Source of the DNA: Polaribacter haliotis
GTDB lineage: Bacteria; Bacteroidota; Bacteroidia; Flavobacteriales; Flavobacteriaceae
DNA: 64,000 nt
Direction: 5' to 3'
NCBI RefSeq assembly: GCF_014784055.1
Contig: NZ_CP061813.1
Coordinates: 87,501 to 151,500, forward strand
Shown: positions 26,464 through 36,300 of the stretch, in pieces
Layout of the letters: every line of letters starts with the position of its first letter
Position numbering within the stretch: the stretch's first letter is position 1
Notes under the pieces: generated by a model
The model's database searches: none
Told to the model about the DNA's origin: nothing
What the model saw: only the letters and a program-made list of their open reading frames with translations
Made by a program: the position numbers and the translations under genes

Positions 26464-26514
26464 TTAATTTTTGCTACAATTTAAATTAATTCAAATAATT
26501 TTTATAGCTAAATA

Positions 26515-27594
26515 TTATTTAATTTTAGTGTAAGGTATTTTCATTTTAATTTCCCAAGTACCAGAATCATTAATTTTAATTCCCCATCTTATATATGCTC
26601 TATTTCTTACTTCACCAGTAGAAGCATCTGTATATTGGGACCAGTCTTTTGTACCATTATCATTTTCGAAAGCTTCTTTGTCTACAGTAAAAGCTGTCGG
26701 TTTTGTTAAATAATACATTAAGTAAGAGCTAGTTCCTGAATAATTTCTTGCATATTGTGGAAATGGTGGAGCTGGTAAAGAAAAAACTGTATTTGTTGCA
26801 TTTGTTGTAGTTTCGGTAGAATTATCATGATAATTCTGTAAATAACTAGAACCTGAAGGATAAAAAATTATTTTATCAGTGTTTAATGGTGTTCCATGAC
26901 TATCTGCAATAATCATTTTTACATCTATTCCAATCGCAGGTTCGTCGCTAGTTTTTATAACAGATATGTATGGATGCGTGCCATCTAAAACTTTTTTAGA
27001 ATTTGGATCATCTCCATTTCTAATAGAAGATGTATACCCAATGTCGTAAGCTCCATTGTCTTTACCTAACTGAATTCTAGATCTCATTTCTGTTGGAAAT
27101 TCTACAGCTGCAAATGGTAATAATTTAACAACCACAAAGTTATCTAATTGTTTTTCACCTTTTACATTTTTTACTTTTACATTAATTTTAAAAATGTCGT
27201 TTTTTACAAATTTAGTAGCACCTGTAAAAGCTATTTCTCCACTTACAGGGCTCATTAAAATAGAAGGTTCTTCTGTTTGTTGAATTTTTGCTTGTGCAAG
27301 TTCTAAAGTAGTATCTGTTTCTGGATTATAAGCTGCAGACCAAGTGGTTATTATGTGCTTCTCGAACAAATCGTTTGTAGGGTTTCCATCTGCATCTGTT
27401 ACACCTGTAATTTCCCATTCTAATGGGTAAGTAGAACCTTCAATTGCAGGTACTGCAGAAAGTTTAAAAGTTCCTCTTGGTACAAAAATAGTGTCTTGAA
27501 GCGCGTGTATATTATCGTCTATATAACCAACTTCAGGTGGTGTACAAGAAGCCAATGCTACGATAAATAGTAAAATTGTTATTATATTTTTCAT
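26515..27594 (-). CDS. PUL lipoprotein, possibly DUF5007-like
   Basis: The 359-residue product has a lipobox (LASC, C17) and beta-rich sequence without catalytic motifs, including FKLSAVPAIEGSTYPLEWEI and a C-terminal WEIKMKIPYTKIK strand. Proteins of this size and style follow susD in Bacteroidota loci and may be surface glycan-binding proteins. I think it resembles DUF5007, but this is from memory. It is the fourth gene of the susC-susD-fasciclin operon, 11 bp after the fasciclin gene, and is followed by a strong terminator. Confidence 0.68.
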   Translation of the reverse strand: MKNIITILLFIVALASCTPPEVGYIDDNIHALQDTIFVPRGTFKLSAVPAIEGSTYPLEWEITGVTDADGNPTNDLFEKHIITTWSAAYNPETDTTLELAQAKIQQTEEPSILMSPVSGEIAFTGATKFVKNDIFKINVKVKNVKGEKQLDNFVVVKLLPFAAVEFPTEMRSRIQLGKDNGAYDIGYTSSIRNGDDPNSKKVLDGTHPYISVIKTSDEPAIGIDVKMIIADSHGTPLNTDKIIFYPSGSSYLQNYHDNSTETTTNATNTVFSLPAPPFPQYARNYSGTSSYLMYYLTKPTAFTVDKEAFENDNGTKDWSQYTDASTGEVRNRAYIRWGIKINDSGTWEIKMKIPYTKIK

Positions 27595-27605
27595 CGTTTA
27601 AAGTT

Positions 27606-28247
27606 TTAGTTGTTTTTATAATTAAATAGTACATGTGTACCTTGTAACACGTGTACAACACCATTAATAGTACTAATATTAGAGGTTCTAACTAGAATAC
27701 TTTCGTCATCGGAATTAACGTCATCCCAATCTTCCCAAGCATTACCACCTTTATAAGTGTAATAAACATATTCTGGGCGAGATTCTAAATAATTATTATA
27801 ATTATCAACAGGTTCTAAAGAAATTCTTCTTTCATCTCCGTTTGAAGCAGCAAGAATTTTCCCTTCTTGCGTCATATTCTCACGTTTAATTTTTGCGTTA
27901 AAAATATAAGCACCCATATACTTTGTTAAAGTATCTACAGGAATATCGTCTACTGTAAATGTAGCTTCTGGGTCTGTTTGTCTCATTTTAGCTAAAACTA
28001 AGTTTACATATCTATTAATTGAAGCATTATTTGCCGCAAAAAGCGTAGTTTGCTCGTTTACTTTGTTTTTTAGACCTGCTTTTTCTATTAAAATAGCAAG
28101 TGTATCTAATTGTTTGTGTGAACTTATAAAATCGAAAGTTGTTGCATTAACATTCTCTTCACTTAATCCACCATCTATTACTTGCAGTTCCTTATCACAT
28201 GAATATATTGTAATAAGTGCAATTATTATTAACCATGTATTTTTCAT
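27606..28247 (-). CDS. Fasciclin-domain lipoprotein
   Basis: A 213-residue lipoprotein (lipobox YSC) with one fasciclin (FAS1)-like domain: TFDFISSHKQLDTLAILIEKAGL, QTTLFAANNASINRYV and INGVVHVLQGTHVLF, matching the beginning, middle and end of the fold. FAS1 domains mediate adhesion or glycan contact. The frame could open at 28283, but the ATG at 28247 directly precedes an intact signal peptide. Its place between susD and another lipoprotein suggests a surface-exposed part of the uptake complex. Confidence 0.78.
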   Translation of the reverse strand: MKNTWLIIIALITIYSCDKELQVIDGGLSEENVNATTFDFISSHKQLDTLAILIEKAGLKNKVNEQTTLFAANNASINRYVNLVLAKMRQTDPEATFTVDDIPVDTLTKYMGAYIFNAKIKRENMTQEGKILAASNGDERRISLEPVDNYNNYLESRPEYVYYTYKGGNAWEDWDDVNSDDESILVRTSNISTINGVVHVLQGTHVLFNYKNN

Positions 28248-28287
28248 TACTTTGTTTTTTATTGTTGAATATTTCATCATCATTTTT

Positions 28288-29829
28288 TTATAAAGCTCCT
28301 CTCCAGTATTCTGTCTGAACGATAGAAGGATTGTTAGAGATTATTGATGGGTCAATTGGCCAAAAGTATCCTTTTTTAGCAATTCTACTTTGATTTACCC
28401 AAGGAACATCTTCGTAATAATTCATTCTAATACGATCAAATGCCGATTTTCCTTCCGCAACAAATTCTATAGAACGTTCTTCGAAAATAGCCTCAATTAA
28501 GCTTTCTTCATCCATTGCCCCAGTATATCCAGGAACATTTGCTTTACTTCTGGTTAAGTTTAAATCACTTACAGCAAGACCAGCTTTGTCAGATTTAGCA
28601 TAAGCTTCAGCTCTAATAAGATGTACATCTGCCATTCTGTAAATTAAGATGTTAGATTCTGTAAATAAAGCATATGCATCTTCGGAATTACTATCTTGAG
28701 AAGTATGTGAATATTTTAAAGGAAAAGAATTTTCGTCACTTTCATAATCATAAAAGAATATGTCTTTACGAACATCGTTTGTTCTGTCAGGATCATTTGT
28801 CATCATTCTTTTACCATAATAGTCTGGGTCTATTACAGGAGCTACATTTGTATTTTTGTCTTTCCAAATAGGAAAGTTTAAAGTTAAACCAGTATAATAA
28901 CTGTCATAGTTATAAATACGGAAAGATTCGTTCATGTTTGAATCCATGTTAATTTCGAACAATCCTGTTTTAGAACCTCCAGTACACATATTGTCAAAAC
29001 CAGCTTTTCCTTCTGCTACATAATCTATTAATTCTGCACCACTATTGTTAATTACATTTGTTGCAGCGTCAATAGAAGCTTTTAACATTTCTGGGTTGTT
29101 GTTATCTCTAGAAGCATACCAAAGAGTAAGGTCTGCTTTTAATGCTTCTGCACTTGCTTTATTTGCTGTTATTGCCCAATTTGTAGAACCAGGAGATTGG
29201 TAGCTTAATAAGCCAATTGCTTTGTTAGTTGCTTCTAATGCAAAATCTAACACTTCTAATTCATTAGATCTTGGAATTCTTACAACAAATCCTTCGCTAT
29301 TAATTAATTGGTCTGAAGATTCGATAGATTCTTTAACTATTGGTGCATCTCCCCAAACACGGGCAATCCAAAAATATGAAAGTCCTCTAACAAAAGCAGC
29401 TTCACCCATTATTCTATCTTTTTCTTTTGGAGAAGAAAATAATTCAGCTGGCATTTCAGAAACATGTTTTTCAACAGTTAAAGCCCAGTTAGCAGCTCTA
29501 TATAATTCTTTCCAGTTACGAGAGTTTTCTCTATATGCTAAAACATAATCTCCATTATTTTGGATATAGTCACTTATCCAATTTCTACTTCTCATGAAAG
29601 TCATAGCTGGTATGTCTCCCCAGTATATAAAATTAGCTTGTTTGGTAATCGCTTCTTTAAATGAAGCGTAAGCTCCTGCTAATGCTTGTTCTGCATTTGG
29701 TTGGCTACTCCAAAACACGTCTGGGTGCGTAATATTTACAGGTTCTTGATCTAATATGTTTGTACAGCTGAAAGTAGCGAACAAACACACAATCATTGTT
29801 AGAACGGAATATTTTTTAATGTTTTTCAT
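28288..29829 (-). CDS. SusD/RagB-family outer-membrane glycan-binding lipoprotein
   Basis: Surface lipoprotein that caps the SusC transporter and binds oligosaccharide. The 513-residue product has a lipobox (TFSC), the N-terminal DQEPVNITHPDVFW, an FVRGLSYFWIARVWGDAPIV tetratricopeptide-like block and the C-terminal family region AIFEERSIEFVAEGKSAFDRIR followed by YFWPIDPSIISNNPSI. The frame extends back to 29862 inside the susC 3' end, but ATG 29829 gives a proper lipoprotein signal. It pairs with the susC gene upstream. Confidence 0.95.
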   Translation of the reverse strand: MKNIKKYSVLTMIVCLFATFSCTNILDQEPVNITHPDVFWSSQPNAEQALAGAYASFKEAITKQANFIYWGDIPAMTFMRSRNWISDYIQNNGDYVLAYRENSRNWKELYRAANWALTVEKHVSEMPAELFSSPKEKDRIMGEAAFVRGLSYFWIARVWGDAPIVKESIESSDQLINSEGFVVRIPRSNELEVLDFALEATNKAIGLLSYQSPGSTNWAITANKASAEALKADLTLWYASRDNNNPEMLKASIDAATNVINNSGAELIDYVAEGKAGFDNMCTGGSKTGLFEINMDSNMNESFRIYNYDSYYTGLTLNFPIWKDKNTNVAPVIDPDYYGKRMMTNDPDRTNDVRKDIFFYDYESDENSFPLKYSHTSQDSNSEDAYALFTESNILIYRMADVHLIRAEAYAKSDKAGLAVSDLNLTRSKANVPGYTGAMDEESLIEAIFEERSIEFVAEGKSAFDRIRMNYYEDVPWVNQSRIAKKGYFWPIDPSIISNNPSIVQTEYWRGAL

Positions 29830-29845
29830 TTTTATTCTTTTTAAT

Positions 29846-32800
29846 TTAAAATTTTGCATCAATACCTATTGAAAAAGTTCTTGCTTGTGGATATCCATTT
29901 CCAAAAGTATACCCTTTAGCATCAACTAAAGAAGCGTCTACAACAGCTTTAGAACGTTGCCACATATATGGGTTTAATACTGAACCATATAAACGTAAAC
30001 GATTTAAACCTAGTTTTTTCATCCAAGTTTCTCCAGAAAATGTATGTCCAATAGATGCATTGGTAATTTTCCAGTAATCTCCACTTTCTATCCAAAGAGA
30101 TTGGTTACTTCTAAATCTATAAAATGCACCTAAACTTCCTACAGATGGATACATTGCTGGAAAACGTACACCAGCAGCTCCATCTCCTGGTTGATTCCAA
30201 AAAGTATGTGCACTTAAATCTGCCAAACCTTTTTCTGCCCAAGCAGTTCCACCTCTATCGTAATTATTCATATAACTATTTAAAGTTGAGTTAAAAATGT
30301 CTGCACCAAATGAGAATTGACTATACATTTGGAAATACCAAGCTTTGTATTTTAAATTGATGTTGAAAGAACCTTGAATATCTGGAATAGGAGAAAACTC
30401 TCTTGATAACTGATAATCGTGTGTTTCATTTAAAATATAATCTCCATTTAAATCTTTCCAAATTGGAAAACCAGGTTGTATTGTTGCCCATGCAGATTTT
30501 CCTGCAAGAGGGTCTCCTGTATAAGGGTTTACTGGTAATTGATCTAAATTATCTAAGATATAATCGTTTGTAAAAAACTTATATAAATTAAGTGGTCTAC
30601 CAACAACGTATCCATAGTCTCCAGACTCTCCAATATAATCTCTATTTCCGTTTGGTAAATCAGTTACGTAATTTTCATTTCTACTTAAACCAATATCGAA
30701 TGAAAGTCGTAAGTCGTTCGTTCTAGGAAAAATATGGTAAGTAACAAAAGCTTCCCAACCATAGTTTAAAACTCCTGCTATGTTAGATTTTGCTCTATTA
30801 TACCCAGAGTAACCAGGTAAAGATACATCAAATAATAATTTGTCTGTTTGTTTATGGTAAGCGTCGAAACTAACGTTAAGACGTCTGTTAAACATATCTA
30901 ATTCTAAACCAATATCCCACTGTTCAGAGTTTTCCCAAGATAGTTTATTGTTTCCAATTTGATTATAATTTGGTACAACTCCTGTTGTTCCTCCATATGA
31001 AGAAACATTCATTTGGTTTGCCCAATATGCAGCACCTCCATAACCTAAGTTATAAGCTCCAAATCTTAAATAGTTTTGTGTAAACTGTTTTCCATTAATA
31101 CCCCAAGTTACTTTTAATTTTGCAAAGTCTACAAAATCTGAAAGAATAGGTTTTAAAATAGGCTCATCAGAAAAAATCCAAGCCAAAGAAGCAGAAGGGA
31201 ATTTTGCCCAACGTACATCTGTACCAAATCTAGAAGAACCATCGATACTAAAGTTTCCACTAAAAATATATCTGTCTTTATATTTGTAAGTTGCTCTTGC
31301 AAAATAAGATAATAACGAATTCGCATTTAAGTCGGAATAACCAGAAATTTCATCTTGTGAATATCTACTGTTTATAACTTTAATTGCATCACTACCAAAA
31401 CCAACTGCAAGGAGACCTAAATCTTCATATTTATTGTAATCGATCTTGTTTCCTAAAATAGCAGAAACTTCATGGTTTCCACCAAAGTTTTTAAAATAAC
31501 TTAAATAAAGGTCAGAAGATAAATTTTGACGAGTATATAGGGAGTAACTAGCTAGACCATCTTTATTTGTTCTAATTGTTGATGGTTCATAAAAATTCTT
31601 TTTATTACTACTATAAACGTAGGTTAATTGCGAGTTTAAAGTTAAACCATCAAAAAGATCTAAAGTTGCAAAATTAGAAAAGGTTGTTTTAAATTCTTTG
31701 TCTTCATTTAACTTATCTGTTAACTCACCAGTTAAAGCTTTTCTTCTTTCTTCGCTTATACTAAATAAAGACGAGTTTAAGTTTGTTGGACTTACAGGTA
31801 AAGAAGAGTTTAAATTGTATGAACCTCCATAAGGGTTTCCTTGTCCTGTTGAATTTTCTGTAATAGAAGCCAATATTCTAAATTGATTCGAGAAATTAGA
31901 ACCTACTTTGTAATTTGTATTTGCAGACAAATTATAACGCTTAAAACCTGTTCCTTTTAAAACTCCTTCTGAATTTAAATATCCTAAAGAAAATCTATAG
32001 TTAGATTTCTCGCTACCTCCACGAACACTAAAGTTGTATTGTGTAGATGTACCAGGTTGGTAAAACATTTTTTGGTAATTAACGTTATTGTTAAATGCTG
32101 GATTTAAACTATCTGAAAGAACCATTGGTACTTCACTACCCTGAACCTCTCTAGGTAACCACCATCTATCTATCATGTCCCATTTAGCTTTTCTTTCTGC
32201 AGCTCCTAAAAGCATTGGAACTAAATTTGGTTTAGGAGATACTCCTGTAACAGCAGAAAAAGAAAATTCTGGTTTATCCATTGCTTTACCACCTTTTGTT
32301 GTAATAATAATAACTCCATTTGCTCCACGAGAACCATAAATAGCAGCAGCAGAAGCATCTTTTAGAATATCTATACTCTCAATATCATTAGGGTTTAAGG
32401 AAGCTAAAAAATCGACATTAGAAACATTATAACCTGCTAAATCTTCTAAAGAAGTCTGTACACCATCAATTACATATAATGGATTACTAAAAGCTGTGTT
32501 TGCATCTAATTGACCTGAAAGACTTGTATTTCCACGAATAACTAGAGATTGTCTTGCTCCTGGAGCACCACTCATAGTAATGTTTTGTACACCTGTAGCC
32601 TGTGTTGCAATTAAAGAAGAAACAGTTACTACTGGAATATCTTCTATTTGTGTAGCACTAATACTAGTTACAGCTCCAGTAACATCTTTTTTTCGTACTT
32701 TTTGGTAACCAATAAGTACAATTTCGTCTAATGCTTCTGCACCAGGTTTTAAAGTAATAGAGAGGTTTTCTTTGCCTGCAACAGGTACTTCTTTTTTATC

Positions 32801-33034
32801 GTAACCTATATAAGTTACTATAAGAATATCTGTTGGTTTTGCATTGATTTTGAAATTCCCATCAAAATCGGAAGATGTACCCTGGTTGGATCCCTTTACT
32901 ACAATAGAGGCTCCTGGTAATGGACCACCAGTTTCGTCTAAAATTTTTCCTGTTATTGTTTTGGTTTGACCACTTACGGAATAAGTGATTAGTAATAAAA
33001 CAAATAGCAGATTTTTAAGAAAATGCTGTTTCAT
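29846..33034 (-). CDS. SusC/RagA-family TonB-dependent outer-membrane transporter
   Basis: TonB-linked importer of oligosaccharides, 1062 residues. It has a signal peptide, a CarboxypepD_reg-like domain (ITGKILDETGGPLPGASIVV), a plug domain with the SusC hallmark ILKDASAAAIYGSRGANGVIIITTKGG (abridged: DASAAAIYGSRGANG), and a 22-strand-type barrel ending with SIGIDAKF. There is no N-terminal anti-sigma signalling (STN) domain, consistent with control by the HTCS encoded divergently. It is the first gene of the operon. Confidence 0.96.
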   Translation of the reverse strand: MKQHFLKNLLFVLLLITYSVSGQTKTITGKILDETGGPLPGASIVVKGSNQGTSSDFDGNFKINAKPTDILIVTYIGYDKKEVPVAGKENLSITLKPGAEALDEIVLIGYQKVRKKDVTGAVTSISATQIEDIPVVTVSSLIATQATGVQNITMSGAPGARQSLVIRGNTSLSGQLDANTAFSNPLYVIDGVQTSLEDLAGYNVSNVDFLASLNPNDIESIDILKDASAAAIYGSRGANGVIIITTKGGKAMDKPEFSFSAVTGVSPKPNLVPMLLGAAERKAKWDMIDRWWLPREVQGSEVPMVLSDSLNPAFNNNVNYQKMFYQPGTSTQYNFSVRGGSEKSNYRFSLGYLNSEGVLKGTGFKRYNLSANTNYKVGSNFSNQFRILASITENSTGQGNPYGGSYNLNSSLPVSPTNLNSSLFSISEERRKALTGELTDKLNEDKEFKTTFSNFATLDLFDGLTLNSQLTYVYSSNKKNFYEPSTIRTNKDGLASYSLYTRQNLSSDLYLSYFKNFGGNHEVSAILGNKIDYNKYEDLGLLAVGFGSDAIKVINSRYSQDEISGYSDLNANSLLSYFARATYKYKDRYIFSGNFSIDGSSRFGTDVRWAKFPSASLAWIFSDEPILKPILSDFVDFAKLKVTWGINGKQFTQNYLRFGAYNLGYGGAAYWANQMNVSSYGGTTGVVPNYNQIGNNKLSWENSEQWDIGLELDMFNRRLNVSFDAYHKQTDKLLFDVSLPGYSGYNRAKSNIAGVLNYGWEAFVTYHIFPRTNDLRLSFDIGLSRNENYVTDLPNGNRDYIGESGDYGYVVGRPLNLYKFFTNDYILDNLDQLPVNPYTGDPLAGKSAWATIQPGFPIWKDLNGDYILNETHDYQLSREFSPIPDIQGSFNINLKYKAWYFQMYSQFSFGADIFNSTLNSYMNNYDRGGTAWAEKGLADLSAHTFWNQPGDGAAGVRFPAMYPSVGSLGAFYRFRSNQSLWIESGDYWKITNASIGHTFSGETWMKKLGLNRLRLYGSVLNPYMWQRSKAVVDASLVDAKGYTFGNGYPQARTFSIGIDAKF

Positions 33035-33112
33035 AAATTAATTGTTTTTAAGTTTGTTTGATTTGATTTAATTTGACTTGAATTGAATTAGTTTTTGAAA
33101 TTACTAACTCCA

Positions 33113-33180
33113 CAAATATGTTAAGATTTAACATAAATTTAAGTAGGTTTTTTTTGCTAATACTGTTTGTATTTTCTTCA
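33113..33180 (-). promoter_or_regulatory. susC promoter with conserved PUL element
   Basis: GCTAAT (33156-33161) is preceded by eight T's and followed after 7 bp by GTATTTTCTTCA (33169-33180). AAATTTAAG lies just before the T-run. CAAATATG at 33113-33120 reads CATATTTG on the minus strand, a plausible -7 box, 35 bp from GCTAAT. The GH109 promoter shows the same arrangement. The rest of the divergent region up to 33341 is AT-rich and has no gene. Confidence 0.75.
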
Positions 33181-33341
33181 ATCTCAATAAAAAGTGATTT
33201 AACCTACATAAAATGATTAAAATGTAGCTATTTGTTATTAACTTCAATTATTTTAAAGGACTTTTATTTTTTATTGAAAAATGAATTGAAAAAGTGTATT
33301 AATTATTTATATTCGAGCAATAGTTTAAACAGTATTTATTA

Positions 33342-36300
33342 ATGAAGTTTTTTTTAAAAATATTATTTTCATTTATCTTTTTATCTATGGTAAAACTTGG
33401 GTATTCTCAGGAACCACTCAACTTTAAGAAACTAGATAAGGTTTTTCATGGAAATTCTAAAATCGAAGAAGGCGATTTAGGATACCTATGGATTACTTCT
33501 AATAAAGGGGTTTATAAATTTAATGGGTACGAATACATATTTAATCCATATGATTCGATTTTTACAAATTTTAAAAAATCGGATCAAGAATTTTTGGTAA
33601 AAAAAGACCATAGAAAAAGTATGTGGCTTTCTTCTTTAAATGGAGAGCTAATAAAAATAGATACTTTAAATAGAAAAAAAAGTTTTAGTAATGTTCTAAC
33701 ACATAATAAAAGAAAAATTCAAATTACTGCTATTGTTCCAAATAAAAACCAAGTTTGGTTTGGTTCTGAAGAAGGTTCTCTTTATAAATACAACTATAAT
33801 AATTTAAAATTAGATAGTATAACAAGTCTACCGCTTATAAAAAAAATGGGCTTTAAAATAACTAATATTAAATTTATTAATGATAATAATTTTTGGGTTT
33901 CAACTAACAATAAAAAAATTTACAAATACAGTATTAACGAAAATAAATTAGAAGAACTAGAATTACCTTCAAATTTAAATGGTTCCTATTTAAGAATAGC
34001 ATTAGATAGTAATAAAGATTTATGGATATCGTCCGATAATGGAAATATTTATAAATATAAAACTAAAGGAAAAAAGTATAGAGAATTTCTTTTAAAATTC
34101 AACAGTACTTCGAATGAGAATAGTTCAAGTGTAAACTTTAATATGATTATTTCTTTATTATATGATATTAATGGATTTATTTGGATTGGTACAGATGGAG
34201 ATGGACTTTATAAAATTGATGTTGAAACAGATGAATTGACACTTTATAAGAATAATAAAAATAATAGATTCTCAATTAGTAATAATTCTATAACAAATAT
34301 ATCTCAAGATAGAAATGGAAATTTATATTTTCTAGATAAAACTGGGGTAATTAATATGCTTGCTAAATCTAATGATTATATAAAATACTATCATGGTTTA
34401 GAAGATAATACACCAATGTCTGTTCTTTCAATTTTTAAATCTTCAGATAGTTCTATATGGTTAGGTACAGATGGAGAAGGTTTAAATAGAATTTTACCAA
34501 ACAAAGAAAAAACTCATTATAGTATTAATGAGAAAGGAAAAAAATTTTTTACAGCTAGATACATACAAAGTATAGAAGAAAACCCAAAAGGACAATTATG
34601 GCTTGCTACCTATTTAAATGGCTTGTGGGTTTTTAAAGATGGAAACTTCTCTAAAGTAGGTACACCAGATGAATCTGGAAAAAATAACGAAGAGGTAAGA
34701 TTTTTATTTAAAGACTCTAAGAATAGAATTTGGAGCACTTCTGCTACCTCTTTTAATATATTTTCAGCAGAAAATAAATTACTGGCAACATTCGATTATA
34801 ATGCCAATGGTTTAAGAGGAGAGTATTCTCATGGAATTGTCGAGAATAAAGATGGAGATATTTTTGTAATTGTAAATAATGGTGGTTTATTTCAATTTAA
34901 TGAGGTCGAGATATTTAAGGACTCTTACTTTAAACATATTCCATTTAATAAAACAATACAAGAGAATTTAAAAAAGATTAACATAAGGTCTCTAATATTA
35001 GGAGCCGATAATTCTTTATGGCTTACCTTGTATCCTGGAGGTCTATTTAATTATAATATTAAAGAAAATACATTTAAATCTTACGAAAATAAAGAGAATT
35101 TAAAAGATTTAGTAATTGTTTCTACAATCATCGAAGGAGATAATAAATTGTGGTTAGGTAGTACAGCTGGAGTTCATAAATATAATTTTAAAGACGATAT
35201 AATAGAGTCTTTCTTCCAATCTGATGGTTTACATGGAGATACTTATAATAAAAGAAGTATTTTTAAAGATAATAATGGGTATGTTTATTTTGGTGGAAAT
35301 CATGGAGTAAATGCTTTTTTACCTGAAAAATTAAACAAAAAGATTTCAGATGCAAAACTCTACATAAATTATCTTGAGATTTTAAATAAACCAGCAAACG
35401 AAATTATAAACGATCAATTAAAAAATGGATTAGAAAATTTAGAAAATTTAAGTTTAACGGCAAATCAATCTTCCTTTTCTTTTCAATTTTCTGCAATTGA
35501 GAATATTGCAAACCCAAATTATTATTATACTTATATGTTAGAAGGTTTTGATAAAAATTGGATTTTATCAAAAAAAGACAGAATTGCTACTTACACAAAT
35601 ATTCCTTCAGGTAAATACACTTTTAAAGTTAAAGCAGGTTCTACAAAAGGAGTTTGGGATATTAAATCAAGTAAAATTGATATTAAAATAAAACCTTATT
35701 GGTGGAATTCGACGCTTGCATACTTTATATATACATTAATTCTGTTAATTATAGTTTATAGCATTTTCGTATGGTTTAGATTGAAAGAAAAATTAATTAA
35801 AGAAACGTTACATAACAATCAAGAAAAAGAAATTTATGCTGTTAAAATGAATTTTTTTGCCAAAATGTCTCATGAAATACAAACTCCTTTAACCTTAATT
35901 TTAGGTCCAATTGCAGATATGTTACAAAGAGCAGATTCTAATGGTAATACTTTATTAAAACAACGTTTGCAAATTATAAGTAATAATGCAAACAGGCTTT
36001 CTAGAATAGCCACAGAGTTAATGACGGTTAGAAATAAAGAACTAGGAAGATTAAGAGTTTATGCATCTCAAAATGATTTAATTGCTCATTTGAAAAAAAT
36101 ATCGGTTTCGTTTTCTGAACAAGCTAGATTTAAAAATATCGATTTCATTCAAGATTACCCAAATAAAAAAATATTTACTTGGTACGATTTAGATAAAATA
36201 GAACATGTTTTATATAATTTACTATCAAATGCATTTAAATTTACACCTCCAGAAGGTACTGTAAAAATCGTAGTGGAAGAAAATCAGAAAAAGAAAACAA

